A stretch of DNA of 64,000 bases from Nocardia sp. CY41 (GTDB lineage Bacteria; Actinomycetota; Actinomycetes; Mycobacteriales; Mycobacteriaceae): NCBI RefSeq assembly GCF_009829325.1, contig NZ_VUOS01000008.1:1-64000 (forward strand). The letters are read 5' to 3'. The notes beneath the pieces are model-generated. The model had not been told where the DNA came from, did not search any database, and saw only the letters and a list, made by a program, of their open reading frames with translations. Below, piece by piece: positions 26,215 to 37,638 of the stretch. Made by a program: the position numbers and the translations under genes. Position 1 is the first letter of the stretch. Every line of letters starts with the position of its first letter.

Positions 26215-26987
26215 GCGTGCGGACGCGGACCGTCGAAGCGCCGGGCCGGGTCGCCCGGCGGGTCCAGGATGCCGAACGGGTGAAATCGGGCGCGGCGCAG
26301 CGCGCCTACGCGCGGCGGCGGATGCGTGCCGAGACCGGGTCGGACAGCACCTTCCTGCCTACCGTGCGGCGCTCGGCGATGGCCACTCGCATCCCGTTCG
26401 TCACGGCCATCATCGCCCTGCTCGGATGCGGCCTCGCGCTCACCTTGCTGCTGACCACCCGTGCCGCCGAGGACAGCTACCAGCTCGGTGACGCGCGGGC
26501 GACGAACCGGCGGCTGGCCGACGAGCGCGCGGCCCTGCAGCGCGAGGTCGAGGTTGCCGATTCGGCGCCGGAACTGGCTCTGCGGGCCCGCGAACTGGGG
26601 ATGATCCCCGCCAAGGACCCGGCCCGTCTGCTGATCGGACCGGACGGCTCGGTCACCGTGATCGGCAAGCCCACCCCGGCGCAGGGCACTCCCGTGCCGC
26701 CGCTGAACGCGGGGCCGTCGGCGCGTTCGCCGCAAGGCGAGCGGGTGGTTCCGGTCACCACCACGCCCGGAGCTCCGGTACCGGGCAGGCCGAACACCGG
26801 GCCGCGGGCCGACGCCCAGGTGAACGCGCCGGCCGGCCCGGTCCCGGCAGCGCCCGCGGCGGTCGTTCCGCCGCAGGCGGGACTGCCCGCGCCCACGCCG
26901 CCCCCCGCCGCGCCGCGGCCGCCCGCAGACGCAACCTCGACCGACCCGGAAGCGCCGCAGCAGGCGCCCCAGGGAGTGCCGCAGTGA
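26211..26987 (+). CDS. ftsL: FtsL-like cell division membrane protein (Rv2164c-like)
   Basis: A 258-residue bitopic protein. It has a basic cytoplasmic N-terminus of about 60 residues, one membrane span (IPFVTAIIALLGCGLALTLL) and a short coiled-coil segment with TNRRLADERAALQREVEVAD. A periplasmic motif LRARELGMIPAKDPARLL is typical of FtsL/DivIC-like proteins. The long Pro/Ala-rich C-terminal tail is characteristic of mycolata. The ATG follows AGGAGGGG by 6 bases. It is expected to act with FtsQ and FtsI/FtsW in the divisome. The stop overlaps the ftsI start. Confidence 0.88.
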   Translation: MSVRTRTVEAPGRVARRVQDAERVKSGAAQRAYARRRMRAETGSDSTFLPTVRRSAMATRIPFVTAIIALLGCGLALTLLLTTRAAEDSYQLGDARATNRRLADERAALQREVEVADSAPELALRARELGMIPAKDPARLLIGPDGSVTVIGKPTPAQGTPVPPLNAGPSARSPQGERVVPVTTTPGAPVPGRPNTGPRADAQVNAPAGPVPAAPAAVVPPQAGLPAPTPPPAAPRPPADATSTDPEAPQQAPQGVPQ

Positions 26988-28882
26988 CCCATCCCGGGCC
27001 CGCACCGCGCCGGCGACGCGGGCCTGCGGCACCCCATGCCACGGGCAGGCCGCGGCCATCCGCCGCGGCTGTCCCGGACGGTCCGCTCCGGTTGCGTCTC
27101 GGCGTCGGCCGGGTGGTCATGCTCGTCGCGCTCGCGGTGGTGGCGCTGCAATTGCTGTGGGTGCAGAGCGTCGCGGCGCCCGGGCTGTCCGCGCAGGCGG
27201 CCAGCCAGCGCACCACCCATCAACCCGATCCGGCCACCCGCGGGCCGATCACCGACCGCAACGGCAAGGCGCTGGCCTTCACCGTCTCGGCCAAGGCGCT
27301 GCACTTCCGGCCGGTCGCCGTCCGGAAGGAATTGGCGGACGCCAGGGCCAAGAGCGACAAGGCGCCGGATCCGGATCAGCGGCTGCGCGACATCGCGCGC
27401 ACCGTCCACGAGAAGCTCGGCAAAGACGCGCCCGCGGAATCGGACCTGCTCGCGAAGCTGAACAGTGACGAGCAATTCGTGTTCCTCGCCCAGAACGTCG
27501 ACCCGCGTATCGCGGACGAGATCACCGAGAAATTCCCGCAAGTCGGCGCCGATCAGCAGAGTCCGCGGGTGTATCCTGGCGGGTCGCTGGCGGCGAATGT
27601 CGTCGGCGCGGTCGGCTGGGACGGCCACGGGCAGGTCGGGCTCGAGTCGTCGCTGGACTCGGTGCTGGCCGGTACCGACGGTTCGCACACCTACGATCGC
27701 GGTTCCGACGGCGCGGTCATCCCCGGCAGCTGGCGCGACGAGCAGCCCGCGGTCAACGGGGCCTCCGTCGAACTCACCCTGGACTCGGACCTGCAGTACT
27801 ACGTGCAGCAGCAGGTGCAGCAGGCCAAGGACGTGTCGGGTGCGGGCAGCGCCTCGGCCGTCGTCCTGGACGCCAGGACCGGGCAGGTGCTGGCGATGGC
27901 CAACGACAACACCTTCAACCCCAGCCTCGGCCCGCAGAAGTGGGCCAACGCCCAATTGAGCAACCCGTCGGTCACGGACGTGTTCGAGCCGGGCTCGGTG
28001 AACAAGATCGTCACGGCGGCCGCGGCCATCGACTACGGCCTGACCGATCCGGACGAGGTGCATCAGGTGCCCGGCGCGATTCAGATGGCGGGCGTCACGG
28101 TGCACGACGCGTGGTCGCACGGTGTCGAGCCCTACACGACCACGGGCATTTTCGGCCGGTCCTCCAATGTGGGCACGCTGATGCTCGCGCAGCGCGTGGG
28201 CGAGGATCGCTTCGCCGACATGGCGCACCGGTTCGGGCTCGGGCAGCGCACGGGCATCGGCCTGCCGGGCGAGAGCGCGGGCCTGATGCCGGACCGGGAG
28301 CAGTGGTCCGGCGGCACCTTCGCGAATCTCCCTATCGGGCAGGGTCTTTCGATGACGACGCTGCAGATGGCGAGCATGTACCAGGCGATCGCCAACGACG
28401 GCGTCCGGATCCCACCCCGGATCGTGCGGGCGAAGGTCGCGCCCGACGGCACGCGCACCGAGGAGATCCAGCCGGACGGCGTGCGCGTGGTGAGCAGGCA
28501 GACCGCCGCCACGTTGCGGACCATGTTCCAGGCGGTGGTGCAGCGTGACCCGATGAACGCCAACCAGAACGGCACCGGATGGCCCGCGGCCATCACGGGC
28601 TATCAGGTGGCGGGCAAGACCGGTACCGCGCAGAAGGTCGATCGCGCTTGCCGGTGCTACTCCACGTCGTCGTTCTGGATCACCTTCGCGGGCATGGTTC
28701 CCGCGGACAATCCGCGGTACGTGATCGGGCTCATGCTCGACGCGCCGGTCCGCAGTTCCGACGGCTCCGGCGGCGGTTCGGTCGCTCCGCTGTTCCACAA
28801 CATCGCCTCGTGGGCCCTGCAGCGCGACCGCATTCCGCCGTCCACGCAGCCGTCCCGGCAATTCGTCCTGCAGGCGGGATGA
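26984..28882 (+). CDS. ftsI: Septal peptidoglycan transpeptidase FtsI / PbpB (PBP3)
   Basis: A 632-residue class B penicillin-binding protein: one membrane span near residue 40, a pedestal domain, and a C-terminal transpeptidase. The three catalytic motifs are intact: SVNK in EPGSVNKIV (active-site Ser), SSN in FGRSSNVGT and KTG in VAGKTGTAQ. It crosslinks septal peptidoglycan with its partner FtsW. The GTG at 26984 overlaps the ftsL stop (GTGA), preceded by AGGGAG. This is the beta-lactam target of the division machinery. Confidence 0.95.
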   Translation: MTHPGPAPRRRRGPAAPHATGRPRPSAAAVPDGPLRLRLGVGRVVMLVALAVVALQLLWVQSVAAPGLSAQAASQRTTHQPDPATRGPITDRNGKALAFTVSAKALHFRPVAVRKELADARAKSDKAPDPDQRLRDIARTVHEKLGKDAPAESDLLAKLNSDEQFVFLAQNVDPRIADEITEKFPQVGADQQSPRVYPGGSLAANVVGAVGWDGHGQVGLESSLDSVLAGTDGSHTYDRGSDGAVIPGSWRDEQPAVNGASVELTLDSDLQYYVQQQVQQAKDVSGAGSASAVVLDARTGQVLAMANDNTFNPSLGPQKWANAQLSNPSVTDVFEPGSVNKIVTAAAAIDYGLTDPDEVHQVPGAIQMAGVTVHDAWSHGVEPYTTTGIFGRSSNVGTLMLAQRVGEDRFADMAHRFGLGQRTGIGLPGESAGLMPDREQWSGGTFANLPIGQGLSMTTLQMASMYQAIANDGVRIPPRIVRAKVAPDGTRTEEIQPDGVRVVSRQTAATLRTMFQAVVQRDPMNANQNGTGWPAAITGYQVAGKTGTAQKVDRACRCYSTSSFWITFAGMVPADNPRYVIGLMLDAPVRSSDGSGGGSVAPLFHNIASWALQRDRIPPSTQPSRQFVLQAG

Positions 28883-29184
28883 ACGGGTTGTCCCGCCCGG
28901 TGTGCCGGGGCTGCGATCGCTAGCGAGACATCGGATCTGTGCGGAGGAAATTGCAGGTGAGTGCGGTATTCGAGGGCCGGAGACGTGTGCAGGCCCGCCG
29001 CGCGCGTCGCGTCCTCGGGCGGTGGCGTCCCGATGCCGCGTGGCGCGGTCCGGAGCGGGCGGGCGAACCCGTAGGGTGCGGTGGGCGACCTCCCCGGCCT
29101 TGCGATGGGGCGCATGGTCCCGCTGTGACCGGTCGCCGGTAACCTGACACGTCGATCGCCGCCCCCGAAAGGAGCCTGGTTTCT
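28883..29184 (+). other. Intergenic region between ftsI and murE
   Basis: This is the only sizeable gap between consecutive mur/fts genes before ftsZ. An open frame from GTG at 28957 (GGAGG 9 bases upstream) to 29142 could encode about 61 Arg/Gly-rich residues, but nothing else supports it. The gap may hold a promoter for murE onward; I could not assign one. Confidence 0.45.
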
Positions 29185-30768
29185 GTGCAGTCCGGTCAAC
29201 CGCGCGCATTGCGGCCAGAGCGTTCGCCGTCGACGCCGCTGGCGTCGCTGGCCGCCGTCATCGGCGCCGCGACGAGTCCCGAATCGGCTGTGCGCGGAGT
29301 GTCGGTCACCGGCATCGAGCAGCGCTCGAACGCCGTGTTGCCCGGTGACCTGTTCGCCGCGCTGCCCGGCGCCCGCGCGCACGGTGCGCGTTTCGCGCGG
29401 GACGCGGTCGCCCGGGGCGCGGTCGCGGTGCTGACCGACGCGGCGGGCGCGGAGCTGGCCGGCCCGCTGGACGTGCCGGTGCTGGTGCGGGAGAACCCGA
29501 GAGCGGTGCTCGGCGAGCTGTCGGCGACGATCTACGGCAATCCGTCCGAGCGGCTGCGCATCGTGGGTATCACCGGCACCTCGGGCAAGACCACGACCTC
29601 CTATCTGGTGGAGGCGGGCCTGGCCGCGGCGGGGCTGTCCACCGCGTTGATCGGCACGATCGAGACCAGGATCAGCGGCAGGCGGGTGCCGAGCGCGCTG
29701 ACCACGCCCGAGGCGCCGCAGTTGCACGCGATGTTCGCGCTGATGGTCGAGCAGGGCGTGGACGCGGTGGTGATGGAGGTGTCCAGCCACGCGCTGACAC
29801 TGGGCCGGGTGGACGGGGTGCGGTTCGCGGTGGGCGCGTTCACCAACCTGTCCCAGGACCACCTCGACTTCCACGCCGACTTCGAGGACTACTTCGCCGC
29901 CAAACGCAAGCTGTTCGAACCCGATTCGCCGGTCGCGGCGCGCACCGCCGTGGTCTGTGTTGACGACGAGTGGGGGCGGCGGCTGGCCGCGGGTCTGCCG
30001 AACCCCGTCACCGTGGCGACCACCGGGACCGCCGCCTGGAGCGTCACCGGCGCGGTGGCGGCGCACGGCGGCGAACAAGACTTCACCGCTGCCGGTCCGC
30101 ACGGGGAGATCGCGGTACGGCTGCGGCTCCCGGGCCACTACAACGTCGCCAACGGCCTGCTGGCGGTGGCGGTGTGCGCCGCGGCGGGCGTCGAGCCGTC
30201 GGTCGCGGCGCCCGCGCTGGCGACCGTGGACGTGCCCGGCCGGATGCAGCGCGTGGAGCGCGGACAGGACTTCCTGGCGATCGTCGACTACGCGCACAAG
30301 CCCGCGGCGCTGGAGTCCGTGATCGCCACGCTGCGAGGGCATCTCGCGGCGGACACCGCGGGACGGCTCGCGGTGGTGGTCGGCGCGGGTGGCGACCGGG
30401 ACGCGGCGAAGCGGCCGCTGATGGGCGCCGTGAGCGCGCGCGGCGCCGACCTGCTGGTCATCACCGATGACAATCCGCGCACCGAGGACCCGGCGGCCAT
30501 TCGCGCCGCCGTGCGCTCCGGTGCGCTGGAGGTCCCGGAAGCCGAGCGCGGCGAGGTGCGGGAGATCGGTGACCGAGCGGAAGCCATCGCGGCAGCGGTG
30601 GCGTGGGCGCGCCCCGGTGACGTGGTGCTGATCGCGGGCAAGGGACATGAGGCAGGGCAGGAGATCCAGGGCGTGAAGCACCCCTTCGACGACCGCGACG
30701 TACTCGCGGCCGTATTGGAAAGACGCAGTCCGCAAGGTAACCACGCGGAGGACTTGACGGTTTCATGA
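29185..30768 (+). CDS. murE: UDP-MurNAc-L-Ala-D-Glu:meso-diaminopimelate ligase MurE
   Basis: A 527-residue ATP-dependent amino-acid ligase adding the third residue of the stem peptide. The ATP loop is [11 protein letters not shown]. The carbamylated-Lys region, [14 protein letters not shown], follows. The C-terminal domain has [11 protein letters not shown], the DNPR motif that selects meso-diaminopimelate over lysine, as expected for a mycolata cell wall. The GTG start is set by AAAGGAG about 10 bases upstream. The stop overlaps the murF start. Confidence 0.96.
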   Translation: MQSGQPRALRPERSPSTPLASLAAVIGAATSPESAVRGVSVTGIEQRSNAVLPGDLFAALPGARAHGARFARDAVARGAVAVLTDAAGAELAGPLDVPVLVRENPRAVLGELSATIYGNPSERLRIVGITGTSGKTTTSYLVEAGLAAAGLSTALIGTIETRISGRRVPSALTTPEAPQLHAMFALMVEQGVDAVVMEVSSHALTLGRVDGVRFAVGAFTNLSQDHLDFHADFEDYFAAKRKLFEPDSPVAARTAVVCVDDEWGRRLAAGLPNPVTVATTGTAAWSVTGAVAAHGGEQDFTAAGPHGEIAVRLRLPGHYNVANGLLAVAVCAAAGVEPSVAAPALATVDVPGRMQRVERGQDFLAIVDYAHKPAALESVIATLRGHLAADTAGRLAVVVGAGGDRDAAKRPLMGAVSARGADLLVITDDNPRTEDPAAIRAAVRSGALEVPEAERGEVREIGDRAEAIAAAVAWARPGDVVLIAGKGHEAGQEIQGVKHPFDDRDVLAAVLERRSPQGNHAEDLTVS

Positions 30769-32294
30769 TCGAGATGACACTGCGGGAGATCGCGGAGGTC
30801 GTCGGCGGCACGCTGCACGACGTCGCAGACCCGGAGGTGCGAGTGACCGGCGCGGTCGAATTCGATTCGCGCCGAATCAGTTCCGGCGACCTGTTCCTGG
30901 CGCTGCCGGGCGAGCGCTCCGACGGCCACGACTACGCGGGTGCGGCGATCGCCGCGGGTGCGGTGGCGGTGCTCGCGGCGCGGCCGGTGGGCGTGCCCGC
31001 CATCGTGGTCACCCCCACCCGCGGCGCCGTGCCGTCGAGGTCGGTTGCGCTCAGCCATGATTCGGATGGCTCCGGCGCCGCGGTGCTGACCGCGCTCGCC
31101 GCGCTGGCCCGCGCCAGCGTGTCGCGTCTCGTCGCCGCGGGCGGGCTCACCGTCGTCGGCGTCACCGGCTCGTCCGGCAAGACCTCCACCAAGGACCTGC
31201 TGGCCGCCGTCCTGGCGCCGCTGGGCGCGGTGGTGGCCCCGCCGGGATCGTTCAACAACGAACTCGGGCATCCGTGGACGGCGTTGCGCGCCGACGCGGG
31301 CACCCGGTTCCTGGTGCTCGAGCTGTCCGCGCGCGGGCCAGGGCACATCGCCGCGCTGGCCGAGGTGGCGCCGCCGGGCATCGGCGTGGTGCTCAACGTG
31401 GGCACCGCGCATCTCGGCGAGTTCGGCAGTCGCGAGGCCATCGCGAAGACCAAGGGCGAGCTGGTCGAGGCGTTGCCGCCGACCGGGCTCGCCGTGCTCA
31501 ACGCCGACGATCCGCAGGTGGCCGCGATGGCCGCGCGCACGTCGGCGCGGGTGGTGACCGTCGGGCAAGCCGCGACCGCCGACGTGCGGGCCACCGACAT
31601 CCGGCTCGACGACCAGGCCAGGGCCGCGTTCACGGTGCACACCCCCGCGGGCAGCGCGCCGGTGCGCCTGGCCGTGCACGGCGAGCACCAGGTCGGCAAC
31701 GCGCTGTCGGCGATCGCGGTCGCGCTGGAGTGCGGCGCCGATCTGGACACCGTCACCGCGGCGCTGTCCGGTGCGCGCGCCGCGTCCGCGCGCCGGATGG
31801 ACGTACGGACCACCGCGGACGGCGTCACCGTCGTCAACGACTCGTACAACGCCAATCCGGATTCGGTCCGCGCCGCGCTCAAGGCGCTGGTGAGCATGGC
31901 GCCCGCGGCCGACTCGCCGCGGCGCAGCTGGGCGGTGCTCGGCGAGATGGCCGAACTCGGCGAGGAATCCGTCATCGAACACGACGCCATCGGTCGGCTC
32001 GCGGTGCGGTTGGACGTCAGCCGGGTGGTCGTCGTCGGCACCGGGCGGCCCGCCCGCGCGCTGCACCAGGGCGCGGTGATGGAAGGGTCCTGGGGTGAGG
32101 AATCGGTCCTGGTACCGGACATCGGCGCGGCGATCGCGCTGCTCGAACGGGAAGTCGCGCCCGGCGACGTGGTGCTGGTGAAGGCATCGAAGTCGGTCGG
32201 CTTGTGGGCGGTCGCCGAGCATCTGACCGACCCGGCCGCCCGTGGCGGCGCGGCGAACAGCGGGGTGGGACAGGACACGGAGGCAGCAGGATGA
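30765..32294 (+). CDS. murF: UDP-MurNAc-tripeptide:D-Ala-D-Ala ligase MurF
   Basis: A 509-residue Mur ligase that completes the pentapeptide precursor. The N-terminal domain has [18 protein letters not shown], and the ATP loop is [13 protein letters not shown]. The conserved [15 protein letters not shown] starts the C-terminal domain, and LKALVSMAP and [11 protein letters not shown] follow. The ATG at 30765 overlaps the murE stop (ATGA) and its own stop overlaps mraY, so the three are translationally linked. Confidence 0.96.
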   Translation: MIEMTLREIAEVVGGTLHDVADPEVRVTGAVEFDSRRISSGDLFLALPGERSDGHDYAGAAIAAGAVAVLAARPVGVPAIVVTPTRGAVPSRSVALSHDSDGSGAAVLTALAALARASVSRLVAAGGLTVVGVTGSSGKTSTKDLLAAVLAPLGAVVAPPGSFNNELGHPWTALRADAGTRFLVLELSARGPGHIAALAEVAPPGIGVVLNVGTAHLGEFGSREAIAKTKGELVEALPPTGLAVLNADDPQVAAMAARTSARVVTVGQAATADVRATDIRLDDQARAAFTVHTPAGSAPVRLAVHGEHQVGNALSAIAVALECGADLDTVTAALSGARAASARRMDVRTTADGVTVVNDSYNANPDSVRAALKALVSMAPAADSPRRSWAVLGEMAELGEESVIEHDAIGRLAVRLDVSRVVVVGTGRPARALHQGAVMEGSWGEESVLVPDIGAAIALLEREVAPGDVVLVKASKSVGLWAVAEHLTDPAARGGAANSGVGQDTEAAG

Positions 32295-33367
32295 GGCAGA
32301 TTCTCTTCGCCGCGGCGATCGCGCTGACGGTCTCGATCCTGCTCACCCCGCTGCTGATCCGGTTGTTCGCCAAGCAGGGCTTCGGGCAGGAGATCCGGGT
32401 CGACGGACCCGCCAGCCACCAGGCCAAGCGCGGAACCCCCACGATGGGCGGCGTCGCCATCCTGGTCGGCATGTGGGCCGGTTACCTCGGCTCCCATCTG
32501 ATCGGCATCGGCTACGACGCCGACGGTCCGTCGGCGTCGGCGTTGCTGGTGCTCGGCCTGGCCACGGCCCTGGGCGCGGTGGGTTTCGTCGACGACTTCA
32601 TCAAGATCCGCAAGCAGCGCAACCTGGGCCTGACCGCGGCGGGCAAGTACATCGGCCAGCTGTCCGCGGCCGTGATCTTCGGCTTTCTCGCCTTGCAGTT
32701 CCGCGGTGGGAGCGGGTTGACCCCCGCCAGCAGGCACCTGTCCTACGTGCGCGACATCAGCACGGTGACCATGGGCGTGGTCGTGTTCCTGGTGTTCGTC
32801 TGCTTCGTGGTGGTCGCCTGGTCCAACGCGGTGAACCTCACCGACGGTCTCGACGGGCTGGCCGCCGGATCGATGAGCCTGGTGCTGGGCGGATACGTGA
32901 TCATCACGTTCTGGCAGTACTACCACGCGTGCGAGACCAAGCCCGAGACCGGCTGCTACAACGTGCGCGATCCGCTGGACCTCGCGCTGGTCTGCGCCGC
33001 GGGCGCGGCGGCGTGCGTCGGGTTCCTGTGGTGGAACGCCGCGCCGGCCAAGATCTTCATGGGTGACACCGGTTCGCTCGCGCTGGGCGGCCTGCTTGCG
33101 GGCCTGTCCATCACCACCCGGACCGAACTGCTGATGATCGTGATCGGCGCGCTGTTCGTCGCCGAGACGGCGTCGGTGGTGTTGCAGGTCGCGGTCTTCC
33201 GCACGACGCGCAACCGGTTGTTCAAGATGGCTCCGTTCCACCATCACTTCGAACTCAGCAAGTGGGCCGAGACGACGGTGATCATCAGGTTCTGGCTGCT
33301 GGCCGCGATGGCCTCGGCCGTCGGGCTCGGGCTGTTCTACAGCGAATACCTCTCCGCGGTCGGGTGA
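32291..33367 (+). CDS. mraY: Phospho-MurNAc-pentapeptide transferase MraY
   Basis: A 358-residue polytopic enzyme that attaches phospho-MurNAc-pentapeptide to undecaprenyl phosphate, forming lipid I. Family signatures are [11 protein letters not shown] near residue 50, [16 protein letters not shown] (catalytic Asp-Asp), [13 protein letters not shown], and [18 protein letters not shown] near the C-terminus is part of the active site. The ATG overlaps the murF stop (ATGA). Confidence 0.96.
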   Translation: MRQILFAAAIALTVSILLTPLLIRLFAKQGFGQEIRVDGPASHQAKRGTPTMGGVAILVGMWAGYLGSHLIGIGYDADGPSASALLVLGLATALGAVGFVDDFIKIRKQRNLGLTAAGKYIGQLSAAVIFGFLALQFRGGSGLTPASRHLSYVRDISTVTMGVVVFLVFVCFVVVAWSNAVNLTDGLDGLAAGSMSLVLGGYVIITFWQYYHACETKPETGCYNVRDPLDLALVCAAGAAACVGFLWWNAAPAKIFMGDTGSLALGGLLAGLSITTRTELLMIVIGALFVAETASVVLQVAVFRTTRNRLFKMAPFHHHFELSKWAETTVIIRFWLLAAMASAVGLGLFYSEYLSAVG

Positions 33368-34872
33368 GCGAGATGGTCGAACATTCGCCGCGGGCCCTGC
33401 GCTCACCGGGGCCGATGCTGGAATTCCTGCGGGGTCGCGACGTTCTGGTCGCAGGCTGGGGAGTGTCGGGACGCTCGCTGGTCGAACCGCTGCTCGACAT
33501 CGGCGCGCGCCCGGTGGTCACCGACGGCGGCGCTGCCGCCTTGGCCGAGGCGGCCGGGCTCGGGCTCGACGTGGCCACCACCACGGAGCTGGAGAACGCG
33601 GACTGGAGCCGGTTCGCGCTGGTGATCACCAGTCCGGGCTGGCGGCCGGACTCGCCGGTGCTGGCGTCGGCGGTGGCCGAGGGCACGCCGGTGTGGGGTG
33701 ACGTGGAGTTCGCCTGGTGGGTCGACCAGGCCAGGATCTACGGTCCGGTCCGCAAATGGCTGGTCGTCACCGGCACCAACGGCAAGACCACCACCACTCA
33801 GATGACCCACGCGATCCTGCGTGCCGCGGGCATCGCCAGTGTCGCCTGCGGCAACATCGGCCTTCCCATCCTGGACGCCCTGCGGCGCAACCCCGGTCCG
33901 CAGGTGCTCGCGGTCGAGCTGTCGTCGTTCCAGCTGCACTGGGCGCCGTCGGTGCGCCCGGAGGCCGGGGTCGTGCTGAACGTGGCCGAGGATCATCTGG
34001 ATTGGCACGGCGGCCTGGACGCCTACGCCGCGGCCAAGGCCAGGGCGCTGGTCGGCCGGGTCGGCGTGGTCGGGTTGGACGACCCGGTCGCGGCCTCGCT
34101 GGCCCGCAAGTCCAAGGCACGCCGAACCGTTGGTTTCCGCGTCGGAGTGCCCGCCGACGGCGAGCTCGGCGTCGTGGACGGCAAACTGCTCGATCGCGCG
34201 TTCACCAAGGCCGCCATCCTCGCCGAGGTCGGCGACATCAGCCCGCCCGGCCCCGCCGGCGTCGCCGACGCGCTCGCCGCGTCCGCGCTGACCAGGGCGA
34301 TCGACGTCGCGCCGCAGTTCGTCCGGGAAGGTTTGATCGAGCACAAGGTCGGTCCGCACCGGTCGGCGTTCGTGCGCGAGCTGGCCGGCGTCGAGTTCGT
34401 CGACGACTCCAAGGCCACCAATCCGCATGCCGCGCGTTCGTCGATCCTGGCGCATCCGCAGGTGGTCTGGGTGGCCGGTGGCCAGCTCAAGGGCGCGCAC
34501 GTCGAGGATCTCGTCGAGGAGGTCGCCGATCGGCTGGTCGCTGCGGTGCTGATCGGCGCGGACGCGCCGGTGATCGCGGCCGCGCTGGCGCGACACGCGC
34601 CCGAGGTCCCCGTGGTGGAGCTGATCGCGGGAGACGATGCAGGGATGGGTGACGAAGCGTCGAAAGCCGCCGCGGCCGACGCCGTGATGGGGCGTGCGGT
34701 GCGAGCGGCCGCCGGATTCGCCCGCCGCGGCGACACCGTGCTGCTGGCCCCCGCCGCCGCGTCGCTGGACATGTTCGAGGACTACACCCATCGGGGCCGC
34801 AGCTTCGCCGCTGCGGTGCATGCCCTGGAAGACGGTGACCTGGGGACCACCGACGCCGGAGGTTTGCGGTGA
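33364..34872 (+). CDS. murD: UDP-MurNAc-L-alanine:D-glutamate ligase MurD
   Basis: A 502-residue Mur ligase adding D-Glu as the second residue. The ATP loop is [22 protein letters not shown] and [11 protein letters not shown] follow in the central domain, and [16 protein letters not shown] marks the C-terminal domain, all typical of MurD. The GTG at 33364 overlaps the mraY stop (GTGA); an ATG three codons later is an alternative. The stop overlaps a 55-codon ORF leading to ftsW. Confidence 0.96.
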   Translation: MSEMVEHSPRALRSPGPMLEFLRGRDVLVAGWGVSGRSLVEPLLDIGARPVVTDGGAAALAEAAGLGLDVATTTELENADWSRFALVITSPGWRPDSPVLASAVAEGTPVWGDVEFAWWVDQARIYGPVRKWLVVTGTNGKTTTTQMTHAILRAAGIASVACGNIGLPILDALRRNPGPQVLAVELSSFQLHWAPSVRPEAGVVLNVAEDHLDWHGGLDAYAAAKARALVGRVGVVGLDDPVAASLARKSKARRTVGFRVGVPADGELGVVDGKLLDRAFTKAAILAEVGDISPPGPAGVADALAASALTRAIDVAPQFVREGLIEHKVGPHRSAFVRELAGVEFVDDSKATNPHAARSSILAHPQVVWVAGGQLKGAHVEDLVEEVADRLVAAVLIGADAPVIAAALARHAPEVPVVELIAGDDAGMGDEASKAAAADAVMGRAVRAAAGFARRGDTVLLAPAAASLDMFEDYTHRGRSFAAAVHALEDGDLGTTDAGGLR

Positions 34873-35036
34873 CGGCCGACCGGGGCAGGTGCGGTGTCCA
34901 GGCCCGCCCCGGTCGGCCGAGTCATCGCCCCGCGAACGGCAGCCACACCGGTGCACGCCGTCGCCGCGCTTCCGGCCGCGCCCAGGACGTCCTCCGAGAG
35001 CGACGACAGCGGGCAGGGCGGGAGAACCTTTCGTGA
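34869..35036 (+). CDS. Small Arg-rich coupling ORF (55 aa) between murD and ftsW
   Basis: GTG at 34869 overlaps the murD stop (GTGA) with GGAGG 6 bases upstream, and its TGA overlaps the GTG of ftsW (GTGA). The 55-residue product is very basic (for example GARRRRASGRAQ and RERRQRAGREN) with a single Cys and no membrane span. No family is recognised. It shares size class, charge and double-overlap geometry with the rsmH/ftsL ORF, but I see no sequence similarity. Confidence 0.5.
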   Translation: MTADRGRCGVQARPGRPSHRPANGSHTGARRRRASGRAQDVLRERRQRAGRENLS

Positions 35037-36538
35037 CTTCGGGTAACGGCAGGCGTTGGACCGGTAGGACAGCCCGGGCATCGGCCGCGCGAAAAGCCGG
35101 CCCGCAAGCGCCGCGGGTCGGCGGGGCGGGACGAGGTCCCGCGTCGTGGCTGGCGCGGCCGCTCGCGTCGTTCCATCTGGTCGTGACGATCGCCACGCTG
35201 CTGACGGCGCTCGGACTGGTCATGGTCCTGTCGGCATCCGGAGTCGTGGAGTACGCGGAGGGCGGGTCGGCGTATTCCCTGTTCATCCAGCAGACGTTGT
35301 TCGCGGCGATCGGCGCCGTCCTGTTCTACCTGGCCCTGCGGGTTCCGCTGCGCCTGTTGCGCCAGGCGTCGTTCCCGCTGTTCGCGATGTCGGTGCTGGC
35401 GCTGGTCCTGGTGCTCATCCCGGGTATCGGCACGCAGGTGCAGGGGGCGCGTCGCTGGTTGATCTTCGGCCCCGTCTCGGTGCAGCCGTCGGAGGTCGTG
35501 AAGGTGACCTTGATCGTCTGGGGCGCGCACCTGCTCGTTTCCCGGCGCGCGATCGGGTCGAGCCTTCGGGACATCCTGGTGCCGCTCGTCCCTGCGGGCG
35601 TGCTGGTGTGCCTGCTGATCGTGGTCCAGCCGAATCTCAGCACCACGGTGGCGGTGGGCATCATTCTCGGCGCCCTGCTGTGGTTCGGCGGTCTGCCGGT
35701 GCGGCTGTTCGTGACGATCGCGATCTCCGGTGTCGTCGCCGCGGGCGTGCTCGCGATGTCGGCCGGTTATCGGTCGAATCGGGTCCGGTCGTTCTTCAAC
35801 CCCGGCTCCGATCCGCAGGGCGACAATTATCAAGCACGACAGGCCCTGTATTCGCTTGCCGACGGTGGCATCTGGGGCAGAGGGCTGGGACAGAGCCGGG
35901 CCAAGTGGAGCTATCTGCCGAACGCGCACAACGACTTCATCTTCGCGATCATCGGCGAAGAACTGGGCTTCCTCGGCTGCGCACTGGTGCTGGGGTTGTT
36001 CGCGTTGTTCGTCTACACCGGACTGCGCATCGCCGCCCGGTCGGCTGATCCGTTCCTGCAATTGCTGACCGCCTCCGCGACGACGTGGATCGCCGGACAA
36101 GCCATGATCAACATCGGGTACGTGGTGGGCCTGTTGCCGGTCACCGGGCTGCAGTTGCCCCTGGTGTCGGCCGGTGGCTCGTCGCTCGCGATCACCCTGC
36201 TCATGTTCGGGCTCATCGCCAACGCCGCGCGACACGAGCCGGAGGCCGTCGCGGCGCTGCACGCCGGACAGGACGGCCGTTTCAGTAGGCTGTTGCGGTT
36301 GCCCAAACCCGAGGTGTACGCCCCGGCTCGGGCGAGCGCGGCCCGCCGCGGCCGGGCGCCGCGGCAGGCCGACCGCGGACCGTCGGCGCTCCCGCGGGGG
36401 CGGGGCGGCCGGTTCGGCGCGGAACCGGCGCGGCGTCGCTCGCCGGAGAGCCGCGGCACCAGCTCGGCGCGCGCCACCCGGGCTTGGGAACCCAGCTATC
36501 CGGTCAATCACGCAAGAGAACGGGGAAGATCCAGGTGA
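35033..36538 (+). CDS. ftsW: Septal peptidoglycan glycosyltransferase FtsW
   Basis: A 501-residue SEDS-family protein with ten predicted membrane spans; it polymerises lipid II at the septum together with FtsI. SEDS hallmarks are present: [57 protein letters not shown] (with the Asp-loop) and [18 protein letters not shown]. It has a cytoplasmic N-terminal extension of about 40 residues and a long Arg-rich C-terminal tail, as in mycobacterial FtsW. The GTG follows GGGAGAA by 6 bases. The stop overlaps the murG start. Confidence 0.95.
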   Translation: MTSGNGRRWTGRTARASAARKAGPQAPRVGGAGRGPASWLARPLASFHLVVTIATLLTALGLVMVLSASGVVEYAEGGSAYSLFIQQTLFAAIGAVLFYLALRVPLRLLRQASFPLFAMSVLALVLVLIPGIGTQVQGARRWLIFGPVSVQPSEVVKVTLIVWGAHLLVSRRAIGSSLRDILVPLVPAGVLVCLLIVVQPNLSTTVAVGIILGALLWFGGLPVRLFVTIAISGVVAAGVLAMSAGYRSNRVRSFFNPGSDPQGDNYQARQALYSLADGGIWGRGLGQSRAKWSYLPNAHNDFIFAIIGEELGFLGCALVLGLFALFVYTGLRIAARSADPFLQLLTASATTWIAGQAMINIGYVVGLLPVTGLQLPLVSAGGSSLAITLLMFGLIANAARHEPEAVAALHAGQDGRFSRLLRLPKPEVYAPARASAARRGRAPRQADRGPSALPRGRGGRFGAEPARRRSPESRGTSSARATRAWEPSYPVNHARERGRSR

Positions 36539-37638
36539 TCTCGGTAATCGTCGCGGGCGGCGGCACGGCGGGCCACATCGAACCGGCGCTGGCGGTGGCC
36601 GACGCGTTGCGGCGGCTCGACGACGGCATCCGAGTGACGGCACTGGGCACCGAACGCGGCCTGGAGACCCGCTTGGTCCCGGAACGCGGCTATCCGCTCG
36701 AGCTCATCCCTCCGGTCCCGTTGCCCCGCAAACCCACCGCCGATCTGCTGCGGTTGCCCGGCCGGGTGCGGGCCTCGGTGGCCGCCACCCGCTCGATCAT
36801 CGATGCGGTCGAAGCCGACGTGATCATCGGTTTCGGCGGCTACGTGGCGCTTCCGGCGTATCTGGCGGCGGGTGCGGGCGTGCTGCGCCGCAGACGTCCG
36901 GTCCCGGTGGTGGTGCACGAGGCGAACGCGAAGGCCGGTATCGCCAACAAGGTCGGCGCTCGCCGCGCCGCGCGAGTGCTCGCGGCGGTCCCGGACTCCG
37001 GTCTGCCGGACGCGCGGGTGGTGGGCATCCCGGTGCGCGCCTCGATCACCACACTGGACCGCGTCGCGCTGCGCGCCGAGGCGCGGGCGCACTTCGGTCT
37101 CCCGGCCGACGGGCCGGTGCTGCTGGTCTTCGGCGGTTCCCAAGGTGCTCGGACGCTGAACGAGGCGGTTTCCGGTGCCGCTGCCCAGCTCGCCGCCGCG
37201 GGCATCTCGGTGCTGCACGCGCACGGCCCCAAGAACACCCTCGACGTGGACCAGGCCGAGGGGGACGGCGCCCGGTACGTGGCGGTGCCGTACCTGTCCC
37301 GGATGGACCTCGCCTACGCCGCCGCCGACGCGGTGGTCTGCCGATCAGGCGCGATGACCGTCGCCGAGGTCTCCGCGGTCGGGCTGCCCGCGTTCTACGT
37401 GCCGCTCCCGCACGGCAACGGGGAGCAGGAACTCAACGCCCGCCCCGTGGTGCGCCAGGGCGGTGGCAGAATTGTCCCCGATTCCGAGTTGACGCCGAAG
37501 TACGTGATCGATGAGGTGATTCCGCTGCTCATGGACCCCGAACGGCTGATCGAGATGGGCCGGGCCGCCGCAGGCGCCGGGCACCGTGACGCCGCCGACG
37601 AGGTGGCGCGGATCGCGATGGAGGTGGCGCGCCGATGA
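36535..37638 (+). CDS. murG: UDP-GlcNAc:lipid I N-acetylglucosaminyltransferase MurG
   Basis: A 367-residue GT-B glycosyltransferase that converts lipid I to lipid II on the inner membrane face. It begins [20 protein letters not shown], the conserved N-terminal loop. [13 protein letters not shown] follows, then [26 protein letters not shown] and the nucleotide-sugar site [17 protein letters not shown]. The GTG at 36535 overlaps the ftsW stop (GTGA); the usual family N-terminus begins right after it. Confidence 0.96.
   Translation: MISVIVAGGGTAGHIEPALAVADALRRLDDGIRVTALGTERGLETRLVPERGYPLELIPPVPLPRKPTADLLRLPGRVRASVAATRSIIDAVEADVIIGFGGYVALPAYLAAGAGVLRRRRPVPVVVHEANAKAGIANKVGARRAARVLAAVPDSGLPDARVVGIPVRASITTLDRVALRAEARAHFGLPADGPVLLVFGGSQGARTLNEAVSGAAAQLAAAGISVLHAHGPKNTLDVDQAEGDGARYVAVPYLSRMDLAYAAADAVVCRSGAMTVAEVSAVGLPAFYVPLPHGNGEQELNARPVVRQGGGRIVPDSELTPKYVIDEVIPLLMDPERLIEMGRAAAGAGHRDAADEVARIAMEVARR

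Noticed and set aside
28957..29142. Possible 61-codon gene between ftsI and murE
   Set aside because: GGAGG and GTG are present, but composition is that of random GC-rich sequence and it does not overlap either neighbour.
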